From DASQPR01 sp963831705 (GTDB taxonomy: Bacteria; Actinomycetota; Actinomycetes; Mycobacteriales; Micromonosporaceae): a stretch of DNA of 64,000 bases. The notes under the pieces are model-generated. The model saw nothing but the letters and a program-made list of their open reading frames with translations. It did not search any database and had not been told where the DNA came from. Positions 9,062 through 18,107 of the stretch are shown piece by piece. The translations under genes were made by a program, and so were the position numbers. The DNA is taken from contig CAWHRE010000010.1 in the NCBI GenBank assembly GCA_963831705.1, positions 1,922,001 to 1,986,000 of the forward strand, given 5' to 3'. Position 1 is the first letter of the stretch, and every line of letters starts with the position of its first letter.

Positions 9062-9100
9062 AAGTGCCGCTGCCTGTCGTACTAATACGGCAGCGGCATA
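9062..9100. repeat. abutting right and left IS701-like ends
   Basis: AAGTGCCGCTGCC (right-end type, then TGTCGTA) meets CTAA and TACGGCAGCGGCAT (left-end type), forming one 39-bp inverted repeat. The right-end copy has four extra bases compared with the outer right end. Confidence 0.75.
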
Positions 9101-9171
9101 TAAGTTGATCTGGGTGGGGGCGCAGCCAGCGACATACTTTTCAGTTGCGCGTGCCGGCTTACGATCACGGT

Positions 9172-9519
9172 ATGAAATCGGTCATCGACGTGTCTCTTGG
9201 CGCTGCGGGTCCGCCGCACGAGGTGGTGCTGAAGCTTCAGGGTGGTGATGACTGGGAGTTGAACGTGTGGTCGACGTTCGAGGATTTAGCCAAGTTGCGC
9301 GGTGTTCGATCCGCGGCGTGGGCTGGGCGCAGGTCGATCGCGGCTGGAACGTGTGCGGGCGGCAGTGTCTTCTGGGCCGGCCCGGCCGACGGCGCGGACC
9401 CGGAGATCGCGACAGTGTTGATCGGACATGACGACGAGGCATGGGACATCGCGTTCCTAGTCCCGGTGAGTCTTGTCGAGGAGATCGGGAGTCTGGCAAG
9501 CGCACGACACGTGGACTAG
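9172..9519 (+). CDS. unknown gene carried by the IS unit
   Basis: 115 residues from ATG 9172 (MKSVIDVSLGAAGPPHEVVL). The protein is acidic, with KLQGGDDWELNVWSTFEDL, then GSVFWAGPADGADPEIATVLIGHDDEAWDIAFLV, and has no membrane segment. The frame is intact and its codon use matches real genes. It sits between the left IS end and the transposase and is co-directional with it. I do not recognise it; it resembles small immunity or accessory proteins only in size and acidity. Confidence 0.5.
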   Translation: MKSVIDVSLGAAGPPHEVVLKLQGGDDWELNVWSTFEDLAKLRGVRSAAWAGRRSIAAGTCAGGSVFWAGPADGADPEIATVLIGHDDEAWDIAFLVPVSLVEEIGSLASARHVD

Positions 9520-9548
9520 CACGGCGTTGGCACATGATCTGAGCTGGC

Positions 9549-10917
9549 GTGGAGACGGCCACCGCTAGATCATTGTCTGTTGTGGACAATACAAATGATC
9601 TCGTGGTGGCCGCTGGTCACAGCGTAGCGGTCGCGGGCTGGCGGCGGGTATTCGATGACGTGGTGGAACGGATCGGTCTGCGTTTTGTCCGGTCGGAGAC
9701 CCGGCGGACCGTCGGTGAGTTGCTGCTGGGCCTGCTGGCGCCGTTGGAGCGAAGAACGGCTGGTGGCTGGCTGAGCATGCCGGGCATGACAGCCCGGACC
9801 GGATGCAGCGGCTGCTGCGCACTGTGATCTGTGACGATGTTGGTCTGGGCGCCGACCTCCGCGACCTCGTCGTCGGCGAGCTGGCACATCCGGATGCGAT
9901 TTTGGTGGTTGACGAGACCGGTTACCTGAAGAAGGGGATCCATTCGGCGGCGGTGCAGCGGCAGTACTCGGGCACGGCCGGGCGGGTCGAGAACAGCCAG
10001 GTCGGAGTGTTTTTGACGTATGCCTCACCGCGGGGCCGGGCGTTGATCGACGTCCGGTTGTATCTGCCAGCCTCCTGGGTCGACGACCGGCCACGACGCG
10101 ACGTAGCCGGGATACCGGCTGACGTGGAGTTCGCGACAAAGCCTCAGCTCGCGGCCGTGATGATCGAGGCCGCGTTAGACGCCGGAGTGCTGGCGTCATT
10201 CGTCGCCGGTGACGAGGTCTACGGCCTTGACCCAGCCTTGCGGACCCGACTGCGAGCCCGACGGGTCGGCTACGTCCTGGCGATCGCCCGTAACCAGTAC
10301 ATCCAGGCCACCGAGTCGATCCGGATGCGCGCCGACGACGTCGCCGCTGGACTGACCGACACGGCGTGGGAGGTGCGGACCTGCGGCACCGGGTCGAAAG
10401 GTGAACGGTTCTACGACTGGGCGTTCGTGCACGACCACACCACGCTCGACGGCGGCGTGCACTCCGTGCTGATCCGCCGCAACGTCGACACTGGTGAACT
10501 CGCGTTTTACCGATGCTGGACGCCGCAGCCTGTCCCTCTCGCCACGCTCGTCACCGTCGCCGGCCGCCGGTGGATGATCGAGGAATCCTTCCAGGCAGCG
10601 AAAACGCAGGTCGGTCTCGACCACTACCAGTGCCGGACCTGGACCGCCTGGCACCGCTTCGCACTACTAGCGATGATCGCTCTCGCGGTCCTCGTCATCA
10701 CCGCCGCCGCACGACCGTCCCGACCGGATCGACCCGCGCCACGACGCCTACGTCCCACTCAGCGTCGGTGAACTCCGCCGACTGATCACCGCCGCCCAAC
10801 AAACCGATACACGACGGCTACGCCGCCGCCATCCGCTGGTCCTGGTGGCGACGACGCCACCAAGCCACCGCCCGCCGCAGCCACTACAAACGCCGTGACC
10901 TGGCCACCAACCCATAA
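9549..10917 (+). pseudogene. IS701-family DDE transposase, frameshifted
   Basis: The N-terminal part (9549 to about 9750: VVAAGHSVAVAGWRRVFDDV) is out of frame with the main catalytic part (about 9753-10730). That part keeps all three acidic residues in VVDETGYLKKG, VAGDEVYG and MIEESFQAAK. The C terminus is shifted again, once after VITAAARP (about 10720-10740) and once before the basic end WSWWRRRHQA...RRDLATNP, whose stop is TAA 10915-10917. Missing bases rather than extra ones explain the first break, so this is ordinary decay. The element can no longer move itself unless frameshifting rescues it. Confidence 0.8.
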
Positions 10918-10922
10918 CTCAC

Positions 10923-10938
10923 AAGTGCCGCTGCCGTA
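10923..10938 (-). repeat. IS701-like terminal repeat, outer right
   Basis: AAGTGCCGCTGCCGTA followed by CTAG. It is an exact inverted copy of 8499-8514. Confidence 0.8.
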
Positions 10939-11014
10939 CTAGGTTGCACCTGCAGATTGCGGACCGCCCCACGATGCCTACAACGCGGCGCCGGGCGAAA
11001 TCTGGGAGACGATC

Positions 11015-11305
11015 TTGCAAATCAACGAACCCACACACCAGGCACCTGTACAGAATTACACGGCAGATCCCGTACCCGACGCATCGCCGTACCATGATCC
11101 ACGAGTGCAGATCGAGGGCTTGAAAAACGCTGCGCCACCGTACTGGGATCGGTTGCGAGACCTTGGGTTGACCGCGACCAAGGTGATAGCGTCCGCGCCC
11201 ATGGGCGCATTGAAACCGTGGCACATCGCTGTCTTCCTGCTCGTCCTCGTGTTATGCGCCGCAGTCGTGACGCTCGTCGTGGTCGCTACTCGACACAGAC
11301 GTTGA
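11015..11305 (+). CDS. small tail-anchored membrane protein
   Basis: 96 residues from TTG 11015, with GGGAGA a few bases upstream. The first two thirds are hydrophilic and rich in Pro and Gln; a single hydrophobic segment near the C terminus (HIAVFLLVLVLCAAVVTLVVV) ends in a basic ATRHRR. It lies just outside the mobile element. I recognise no family. The start codon is weak but the membrane anchor is convincing. Confidence 0.45.
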   Translation: MQINEPTHQAPVQNYTADPVPDASPYHDPRVQIEGLKNAAPPYWDRLRDLGLTATKVIASAPMGALKPWHIAVFLLVLVLCAAVVTLVVVATRHRR

Positions 11306-11517
11306 ATCTTCGGCCAAGCCACCGGACTCCGAGCGTTTGCGAAGGTCTTACCCAGATTCTTGGGGCGCCGAGGCCAACAACGTCGCGCAAATCCGAAGGG
11401 CCTGAGATGTCAGATCGGCTCAGTCAAGGTGCGTCTGGTGCGATTCGGCGTTTCGCCGGATGGGTCGCCCGCGGATCGGTAGGGAGCTGGTTGGGATCGG
11501 CCGCCTACTGTCGCGGC

Positions 11518-12069
11518 ATGGATGTTGACTGGACCTTCGAACTGGTCGATCAGCTCGAATCGCATTGGCGGAATCAACTCCGGCCGCGGCTGGACGGTTT
11601 GACCGATGACGAGTATTTCTGGCAGCCCGTCTCTGGCTGCTGGACGATCAGTCGTCGCAGCGAGAGTTCGGGCGAGTTCACCATGGATCGGACCGGGTCG
11701 CCGGATGAGCAGGAGCCGGTCACCACGATCGCGTGGCGGCTTGCCCACCTCATTGAGGTGTTCGGGTCACCGGCCGTCCCTCATTTTGATGGGCCCTCGG
11801 CGAGGCGCCCGACAATCGAATACGCAGGCACCGCCGACGGAGCCTTGCACCAACTCGACGACGGTCACGATGCATGGGTTCGCGATGTGCGTGCCGTCGG
11901 TACGTCCGGCCTTGTCCGGCCGCAGGGCGCGCTGTCACCACCGGAGTACGCGGATGCGCCGATAGCGCGCCTTGTTCTGTACACCCATGTCGAGGTCATC
12001 CACCATGGCGCGGAGGTCTGCCTGCTTCGCGACCTCTATCGGGCCAAAGGCGCGAGAGATCACCTCTGA
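11518..12069 (+). CDS. DinB/DUF664-like superfamily protein
   Basis: 183 residues from ATG 11518 (MDVDWTFELVDQLESHW). The four-helix DinB fold is suggested by LTDDEYFWQPV-SGCWTI near the N terminus, TTIAWRLAHLIEVFGS in the middle and the C-terminal EVIHHGAEVCLLRDLYR, where HH is the usual metal-binding position. Members include thiol transferases using mycothiol or bacillithiol, but most are uncharacterised. The open frame extends 100 codons upstream without support, so I use the ATG that begins the conserved domain. Confidence 0.8.
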   Translation: MDVDWTFELVDQLESHWRNQLRPRLDGLTDDEYFWQPVSGCWTISRRSESSGEFTMDRTGSPDEQEPVTTIAWRLAHLIEVFGSPAVPHFDGPSARRPTIEYAGTADGALHQLDDGHDAWVRDVRAVGTSGLVRPQGALSPPEYADAPIARLVLYTHVEVIHHGAEVCLLRDLYRAKGARDHL

Positions 12070-12168
12070 CTCCGCCGGCCTTCCACAGTTAGCCACGCTT
12101 CGATCGAGTGAGGCTGGCATATGCCCACAAGACGGGGTAGGCAGGGGCTTACTCCGTATGCTGGGCGT

Positions 12169-12582
12169 GTGTCCGATTCAGACGGAGGTACGCCCAATTT
12201 CGCGGCGGCCATCGTCGATGTCTTCGTGTACGTAGTGGTCCTCAACCTGTTCGTCGAGTACTTCCCGAAGGTGATCAGCGAGACCTTCACACTCTCCTTG
12301 TTGACCGCCGTCTTGCTGAAGGTCGTACTCGAACTGGTCGTCGCCGCCAAAACGTGGGTCCGAGGTCGGTTCCGTGCGGCCGAGACTCCGATCGGCAAGG
12401 TCATCAGCGCCGTCGCCCTGTGGCTGGTGCTGTTCGGCAGCAAGTTCCTGGTGCTGGAAGTCGTTGCGTTGGTCTTCGGTGACCGCGTCAGCCTGGGCGG
12501 ATTCTTCTCAGTGACGCTCCTGATCCTCGTTCTTCTGTTGTCGCGAGCGGGCGTTCGTCGACTACTCCGGTCGACCGTGTAA
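12169..12582 (+). CDS. membrane protein of unknown function
   Basis: 137 residues from GTG 12169 (SDSDGGTPNFAAAIVDVFVY); an in-frame ATG at 12121 would add 16 basic residues. Three or four hydrophobic segments are visible: VFVYVVVLNLFVEYF, LLTAVLLKVVLELVVAA, AVALWLVLFGSKFLVLEVVALVF and FFSVTLLILVLLLS. It ends just before the ArsR gene and could share a promoter region, but not a strand gap that proves an operon. No known family. Confidence 0.6.
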   Translation: MSDSDGGTPNFAAAIVDVFVYVVVLNLFVEYFPKVISETFTLSLLTAVLLKVVLELVVAAKTWVRGRFRAAETPIGKVISAVALWLVLFGSKFLVLEVVALVFGDRVSLGGFFSVTLLILVLLLSRAGVRRLLRSTV

Positions 12583-12584
12583 TA

Positions 12585-12602
12585 CTTAACCGTATGGTTA
12601 AG
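12585..12602. promoter_or_regulatory. probable ArsR operator overlapping the start codon
   Basis: CTTAACC and GGTTAAG form a perfect 7-bp inverted repeat with spacer GTAT. The ATG of the ArsR gene (12594-12596) lies inside it, so binding by the regulator would block initiation or, if the transcript is leaderless, the promoter itself. Confidence 0.65.
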
Positions 12603-12917
12603 GATGCACTCGACGGCGTTTTCGGAGCGCTGGCCGACCCAACCCGACGAGCGATGATCGAAGACCTCGTACGGCGCGGGCCCCGTACGGCCGGCGAACT
12701 TGCCGCCCCGCACGCGATGACTCTTCCGGCGGTCAGCAAGCACCTCGCCGTACTGGAACGATCCGGCCTGACCACTCGCGAACGGCGTGGCCGCCACCAA
12801 GTGTTCACCCTCAATCCTCTGCCGATCCGCGAAGCGACCGAGTGGCTCGAACGCCATCAGGAGTTCTGGGAGCGGCAATTCGATGCCCTGGCCGACTTCG
12901 TTGAGGAGCCAAAATGA
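12594..12917 (+). CDS. ArsR-family winged-helix repressor paired with an SRPBCC protein
   Basis: 107 residues, almost all a winged helix-turn-helix: ALADPTRRAMIEDLVRRGPRT, then ELAAPHAMTLPAVSKHLAVLE as recognition region and the wing GRHQVFTLNP. No cysteine metal sites are seen. Members of this subgroup typically sit upstream of an AHSA1/SRPBCC gene, as here, with a 4-base ATGA overlap at 12914-12917. It likely represses its own two-gene operon through the inverted repeat at its start codon. The inducer is unknown. Confidence 0.9.
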   Translation: MVKDALDGVFGALADPTRRAMIEDLVRRGPRTAGELAAPHAMTLPAVSKHLAVLERSGLTTRERRGRHQVFTLNPLPIREATEWLERHQEFWERQFDALADFVEEPK

Positions 12918-13315
12918 CCAGCGTTGTGATTACCCGGACGTTCGCCGCAGCGCCGGAACGGATCTGGGCCGCGTTCACCGACGCCGGGGCGCTCGCCGCC
13001 TGGTTTTGGCCGGAGCAGTTGGCTACGAAAGTCACCGCTGACGTACGGGTGGGTGGCGAATACCGGATCGAGTCGCTCGTCGCGGACATGGCGATCTCCG
13101 GCCGATATCTGGAGGTCGTTCCGACGCGTCGGATCGTGATGTCGTGGCGCTGGGATGGCGAGGACGACGAAAGCGTCGTGACCATCGAGCTTTCACCGGA
13201 TGACGATGGGACCGAGGTCCGCCTGCGGCACGAGCGACTAGCCGACGATCGGACCGCCGAACTACATGAAGAAGGCTGGAACGACTGCCTGGATCGGCTG
13301 GCCACCCGGAGTTGA
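12914..13315 (+). CDS. SRPBCC (AHSA1-like) domain protein
   Basis: 133 residues with the AHSA1 signature: VVITRTFAAAPERIWAAFTD at the start, AAWFWPE, GGEYRIES and, at the end, GTEVRLRHERL and EEGWNDCLDRLA. The fold binds small hydrophobic ligands; the natural ligand is unknown. It is translationally coupled to the ArsR gene by the ATGA overlap. It ends 17 bases from the convergent phosphoesterase gene. Confidence 0.88.
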   Translation: MTSVVITRTFAAAPERIWAAFTDAGALAAWFWPEQLATKVTADVRVGGEYRIESLVADMAISGRYLEVVPTRRIVMSWRWDGEDDESVVTIELSPDDDGTEVRLRHERLADDRTAELHEEGWNDCLDRLATRS

Positions 13316-13331
13316 TCCTGAGGAAGTAGGG

Positions 13332-14234
13332 CTACCTGGGGATCAACGTGAGCAGGGTGGCTTCGGGAGGGCAGGAGAAGCGGATTGGTGCGGTCGGGTG
13401 CGTACCGAGGCCGGCCGAAACGTGCAGCCATGTGCCGCGCTCCGGCGACGGCCAGCGGTGAAGCCCACGAGCCATGCTCCGATGCAGGCCACAATTGGTG
13501 ACGAGCGCGCCGTAATAAGGGACCCGCACCTGACCGCCATGCGTATGCCCGGCCATGACCAGGTCGAATCCGTCCGCTGCCATCTCGTTGATCACGCGGG
13601 GCTCGGGCGAATGCGCCAAGCCGATGTGCAGGTCGGCATCGGCGGAGACCGGCCCGGCGACCAGTTCGTAGTCGTCCCGATCGATGTGAGGGTCGTCGAC
13701 GCCGACGATCTCGATCGTACGACCGCCGGCCTTCAGCGTCGTCCGGGCGTTGTTGAGATCTGTCCAGCCGGCCGACGTGAACAGGCTACGCAGCTCCTCG
13801 TACGGCAGCTCCACGCCCTGTACGTACTCTTTGTCACGATTGAAGTACCCGAGGGGATTCTTGAACTTCGGCCCCCGATAGTCGTTCGAACCGAAGACGA
13901 ACGCCCCGGGACGATCCATCAACGGCTGGAGCGCTCGCGCCACGGCTGGGATCGCGTCCGGCGCCGCCATGTTGTCTCCGGTGACGATGATCAAGTCGGG
14001 ATCCGTGCCGACCAGCTCGCGTACCCACTGCTGCTTGCGCTTCTGGTCCGGCATCATGTGCAGGTCCGAGATGTGCAGTACGCGCAGCGGCTCGGCGTCG
14101 GGTGCGAGTATCGGCACGTCACGACGGCGCAGCGTGAACATGTTGCGTTCGATCAACGACGCATAGGCGAACGTCACGGCGCCGGCCGCGAGCGTGGTCG
14201 TGGCGGCGATTCGGACTGCTCTACGCGTACGCAT
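13332..14234 (-). CDS. membrane-anchored metallophosphoesterase (YkuE-like, Rv3683-like)
   Basis: 300 residues from ATG 14234 (MRTRRAVRIAATTTLAAG). An N-terminal hydrophobic segment probably anchors it outside the membrane. Calcineurin-like metal-site motifs occur in order: ISDLHMMP, VTGDN, FGSNDY (GNHE-like), IGLAHSP and MAGHTHGGQ. The substrate is unknown; relatives act on phospholipids or nucleotides at the cell surface. In M. tuberculosis the homologue neighbours ponA2, and here ponA2 follows after the yqeY gene, supporting an envelope role. Confidence 0.88.
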   Translation of the reverse strand: MRTRRAVRIAATTTLAAGAVTFAYASLIERNMFTLRRRDVPILAPDAEPLRVLHISDLHMMPDQKRKQQWVRELVGTDPDLIIVTGDNMAAPDAIPAVARALQPLMDRPGAFVFGSNDYRGPKFKNPLGYFNRDKEYVQGVELPYEELRSLFTSAGWTDLNNARTTLKAGGRTIEIVGVDDPHIDRDDYELVAGPVSADADLHIGLAHSPEPRVINEMAADGFDLVMAGHTHGGQVRVPYYGALVTNCGLHRSMARGLHRWPSPERGTWLHVSAGLGTHPTAPIRFSCPPEATLLTLIPR

Positions 14235-14304
14235 GGACGCCAGCGTAATGCGCGTACGAAATGTCTTGCGCATGTGCATGCCGTACGGAGTAGTTTCTTG
14301 CCAC

Positions 14305-14760
14305 ATGACCACGTTCAAGGATCGACTGGAATCCGACCTCCGCGACGCGATGAAGGCTCGCGATGAGCTGGTGACGTCGACGCTCCGCATGGCGATCACC
14401 GCTGTACGGAACGAGGAGGTAGCGGGGGATGCCGCCCGTACGCTCTCCGACGACGAAGTGCTCACCGTCCTCAAGCGCGAGGCGAAGAAGCGCCGGGAAG
14501 CGGCGACCGCGTTCGCTGACGCCGGTCGTACCGATCAGGCGGAGAAGGAGCGCGCCGAAGAAGGCGTCCTGGAGAAGTACCTTCCGGCGCAGCTGAGCGA
14601 CGAGGAACTGAGCGTTCTCGTCGCGGGCGCCGTGAGCGGGCTGGACGTCAGCGGCAAGAGTGCGATCGGACCGGCGATGAAGGCTGCGAACGCTGCTGTC
14701 GCCGGTCGGGCCGAGGGTGGACGTGTCGCAGCGGAGGTTCGGCGCCAGCTGTCCATCTGA
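14305..14760 (+). CDS. GatB/YqeY domain protein
   Basis: 151 residues from ATG 14305. The family pattern is complete: LRDAMKARDELVTSTLRMAI, VLKREAKKRREAATAF, EEGVLEKYLPAQLSDEEL and the C-terminal IGPAMKA...AEGGRVAAEVRR. The domain resembles the tRNA-binding tail of GatB, but this stand-alone protein has no established reaction. It is divergent from the phosphoesterase gene with about 70 bases between starts and ends at a strong bidirectional terminator. Confidence 0.92.
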   Translation: MTTFKDRLESDLRDAMKARDELVTSTLRMAITAVRNEEVAGDAARTLSDDEVLTVLKREAKKRREAATAFADAGRTDQAEKERAEEGVLEKYLPAQLSDEELSVLVAGAVSGLDVSGKSAIGPAMKAANAAVAGRAEGGRVAAEVRRQLSI

Positions 14761-14773
14761 GCCAGAAGCAAGA

Positions 14774-14809
14774 AAATGGGAGCCCGTCCGATCGGACGGG
14801 CTCCCATTT
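14774..14809. terminator. bidirectional terminator between yqeY and ponA2
   Basis: A perfect 17-bp inverted repeat (14774-14790 with 14793-14809), AAATGGGAGCCCGTCCG in the left arm, gives A-runs before and T-runs after the stem on both strands. It separates two convergent genes. Confidence 0.85.
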
Positions 14810-14840
14810 CGGGTAGATCCGGCGCTAAAAGCCGGGCGAG

Positions 14841-17463
14841 CTAGCCATGACCGGGGCCGCCACCGCCACCACCGCCACCTGGGTTGCCGCCGCCGCCACC
14901 ACCCGGGTTGCCGCCGCCGCCACCGCCTGGGTTGCCGGATGGTGGAGTGCCGCTGGGCGGCGTTCCGCCCGGCGCGGTCGGCGCCACGCCGACACCATTA
15001 CTGGTGTAGATCGCGACCACCGCGTTGGCCGACGACGAACCGCTCGGGTCGACGTGGTCCACGTAGCCGTCGGGGCAGGCCGACGGGATGCCGACCTTCA
15101 TCACGATGTACCGGAATCCGTGACCGAGCAGCGTCGAGATGACGCTGGACTTCGACGGGCAGCCGGAGAACGTCGGAATCGAAGCATGCGTACCTGTGGT
15201 GTACTTCGCCACCGGCAAGGGCCAGTTGAGCGGCTTCTTGCCCTTGACCACCGCCGCCATCGTCTGCGTCACGGCTTTATTGATCTTGAAGTGCTGTCCT
15301 TCGATGTCGCTGGTGTCTTTGCCCCAGTCGGTGTCCGCAAACTCACCCGCGATCGCCAAGTACGGCGTCATGCCCAGGAAAGCGTCCGCGGCGCCGTTGT
15401 CGGTCGTGCCGGTCTTGCCGGCCCATCCCTTATAGCCACCCATGCCGAAGCCCTGGGTGTTCGAGGCCGTACCGCCGCCGACGCAGTGCCCGGTGTTGTT
15501 ACCGACCGGGCACTTTGCCGCGTCGATGGCCGCATCCGCGATCTGCGAATCGATCGCCTGGCTGCACTGCGGCTTACCGACATCGAGCGGCTGGCCGGTG
15601 AAGTCCTTGATCGACACAATCGGCGTCGGGGCGCAGAACTTACCCTGCGCGTCGACCGCAGCGTACGCGGCCGCCATTTCGAGCGGGAACGTCGGCGTGA
15701 CACCGAGCGTAAATGAGTCGAAGTCCGGCGCGCCGTTGTAATCCGGGAACGTGAGGCCGAGCTTCGTGGCGACCGCGACCGCCTTGGCCGGCCCGGAAGA
15801 CGGATCGCCGTTTACGTCCATCCGGTCTTCCAAGGGGACGAAGTAGCCGTTGACCGAGTGCCCAAACGCGTTCCACATGTTGTACGCTGGCCGGCTTCTC
15901 GCTGGAAATCGGGCAGTAGTAGCCCTGGCACGAGTTGTCCTCGCCCGCGATGGACGGATAGTTCGAGATGTACTTCGACTGAGTCGCGATGTTGTACGAC
16001 AGCGGCAACCCGTCCTGCAGCGCCGCGATCATCGTGAACATCTTGAATGACGATCCGAACTGGTACCCGTCGATCGACGGTTCACCGCTGATCAGCGGCA
16101 ATGTCGTGTTCGGGTAGTTGCCCTTGACTCGACCGCGCCTTCGTCGGGTCCTTCGATGGGCCGTTGTTCGTGGTGATCGTTGCTGAAAGTTCGGTTGACC
16201 GCCATGACCTGCACCTGTCCGGTGCCCGGCTCGACGCCGGCCAGCATCATGGTGTGGTCATTCGTAATGCTGACCTCGTTTTTGATAGCCGTGTCCGCCG
16301 CCGCCTGGTACGCGACGTTCAGCGACGTGATGATCGTGTAGCCGCCGGTCTCGAGCTGGTTCTCGCGCGAGAACTCATCCGCACCGAACGCTTCCTGCGT
16401 GTCCCACCATCGCTGAAGGTAGTCGCAGAAGAAGCCCCACTTGATGTTGATGGCGGCGGTGCAACCGTTGCTTCGGCTGCTGGAACTTGAGCGTGACCTG
16501 CGTCGCGAGCGCCGTCGCGTACTGGGCCTGGTTGATGTATCCAGCCGAGAGCATGTTCGGGAGCACGTGCGTGTTGCGCCGCGCCTTGGCCGCGTTCGGG
16601 AACAGCTTCGGGTCGAGCGTGGTCGGCGCCTGAACGAGACCGGCAAGCAGTGCGGCCTGAGCAACCGTGAGCTGGCTGGGCAACTCGCTGAAGTACGTCT
16701 CGGCGGCGGCGTACATGCCGAACGTGCCTTCACCGAATGGCGCCATGTTCAGGTAACGGTGGAGAATCTCCTGCTTGGCGGCGTGTTCATCACCGCCGTA
16801 CTGCGCGGTCAGCTGGTTTTCCAGCGCGATCGCCTCGTGCATCTCGCGAATCTTGCGCCCGATCGTGTCCGAGGTCGCGTCGAGCACTTCCTGCGGCGAG
16901 GTGGCCGTGTAGGACGTCTGCAGGCGTACGTACTGCATGGTCAGCGTCGATGCACCCTGCGTGCTGTCGCCGTCCGATGAGCTGTTGTTGACGAATGCGC
17001 GGAGCACGCCCTGGGGGTCGACACCGTGGTGCTTGTAGAAGCGAGTGTCCTCGGACGCGACGATCGCGTTCAGCATGTTCGGGGAGATCTGGTCGATCGT
17101 GACGTCGTGGCGGTTCTCGTCGTAGATCGTCGCGATCAGGGTCTTGCCGTCGGACGCGTAGATGTTCGAGGCCTGCGGTGCCAGCTGCTGCCGAAGCGTT
17201 GACGGCAGGTTGTCGAAGTCGTCCGCACCGGCCTTGGCCGCCAGTGCGGTCACGGCGATGGCCGGGAAGGCGGCCGCGGCGACAACGAGCCCGGCGAGCA
17301 GACCGCAGATAACCAGTGCAGCGGCGTTCGACAGGAGGCTGTGATCGTGTTTCCGCATCCAGTTCACCGGGTCAATGTACGGGATGAATTCCAGAACCCA
17401 CGTCCTACGCGGCGCCGCCTCGTTGAGCTTGACGCGCTCGGGTGACCGAAGGCGCCTTCGCAC
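14841..17463 (-). pseudogene. ponA2: bifunctional penicillin-binding protein PonA2-like, with frameshifts
   Basis: Class A PBP: polymerises lipid II and cross-links peptidoglycan at the outer membrane face. A membrane segment (LVICGLLAGLVVAAAAFPAI) is followed by the glycosyltransferase domain with ASEDTRFYKHHGVDP, then the transpeptidase domain with SSFK (nucleophile), SVN and GKTGTT, a PASTA-like region and a Gly-rich tail. Four frame breaks fall at about 16470, 16174, 16129 and 15885. At each one, removing a single base restores homologous protein (AAG[C]AAC, GAT[C]ACC, TCG[A]GTC, AGC[G]TAC on the coding strand), and all motifs survive. This may be sequencing error or a very recent inactivation. 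The start is uncertain (GTG 17463 or ATG 17358). The divergent whiB neighbour matches the ponA2-whiB4 arrangement of mycobacteria. Confidence 0.85.
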
Positions 17464-17746
17464 TCCCTTCCCGCCTCTAGGCGATTTCCCACTGTGTGTC
17501 CGGATTAGCGAATTTTGCTGACAACGTTGCGTAATCGAGTGACTACGGAGCATGATGATTCGGCGTGGTAGCTCGCGTGGCTCTCAAGTTCTCGAGAGTG
17601 ATGTTGTCTCTATGCGAGAAATCTGTGTAATTCGTCTCGACGGTGAAAAATCGGGGGCCATCGAGACCGGAGCACGGATGGAACGCAAGGCGAGACAACA
17701 CCGGGGGGTTAGCTTGACGGGGAAGAACGAAGGGGGACGGTGACAG

Positions 17747-18052
17747 ATGGGGATGATCGCTGACTGGCCAAGCGTTGCGGCATGCCGCAACGGTGACCCG
17801 GACGCTCTGTTTGTGCAGGGGGCTGAACAGAACGTCGCGAAGCGGATCTGCCGCAGCTGCCCGGTCCGGTACGAGTGCCTCGCGGACGCACTCGACAACC
17901 GGATCGAGTTCGGCGTGTGGGGAGGCATGACCGAACGCGAGCGTCGGGCACTGCTGCGCCGGCACCCGCAGGTGGCGAGTTGGCGCAAGATGTTCGAGGC
18001 GGCACTCGCTAAAGAGGGCGCCAAGGATCGGGAGCTTGTTTCCGCCGGTTAG
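17747..18052 (+). CDS. WhiB-family Fe-S regulator (WhiB4-like by context)
   Basis: 101 residues. Four cysteines arranged as C (ACRNGDP) then C-X2-C-X5-C (CRSCPVRYEC) bind a [4Fe-4S] cluster; FGVWGG and the basic MTERERRALLRR form the WhiB turn and DNA-contact region. In mycobacteria the gene beside ponA2 and the ArsA pair is whiB4, a redox-responsive regulator, and the same order is seen here. GGGGGA stands upstream of ATG 17747. The roughly 280 bases separating it from ponA2 hold the divergent promoters. Confidence 0.93.
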   Translation: MGMIADWPSVAACRNGDPDALFVQGAEQNVAKRICRSCPVRYECLADALDNRIEFGVWGGMTERERRALLRRHPQVASWRKMFEAALAKEGAKDRELVSAG

Positions 18053-18107
18053 CACAGGCCTGATCGCTGGGTGAGTCTCCAGACGAGATTTCCAGGCCGG
18101 ATGGACG

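Larger units (their letters stand above)
8499..10938 (+). mobile_element. composite IS701-like element flanked by CTAG
   Basis: Ends of one type occur in three places: TACGGCAGCGGCACTT at 8499-8514, a back-to-back pair at 9062-9100, and AAGTGCCGCTGCCGTA at 10923-10938. The outermost ends are bordered by CTAG on both sides (8495-8498 and 10939-10942) and the internal junction by CTAA (9082-9085). IS701-family elements are known to duplicate 4-bp YTAR targets, so the outer CTAG pair looks like the target duplication of one unit. The left unit (8499-9081) carries a membrane-protein gene and no transposase; the right unit (9086-10938) carries an unknown gene and a broken transposase. Confidence 0.75.

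Noticed and set aside
13312..13346. GTTGATCC...GGATCAAC inverted repeat between two convergent genes
   Set aside because: Only the outer 8 bases match the dispersed palindromic repeat; the inner arm and core differ and part of it encodes the phosphoesterase end. Probably chance or a weak terminator, not a fourth copy.
14850..14945. CCGCC/ACC-rich direct repeats that look like a small array
   Set aside because: They encode the Gly-rich tail of the PonA2-like protein (GGGGGGNPGGG); simple coding repeat, not CRISPR.
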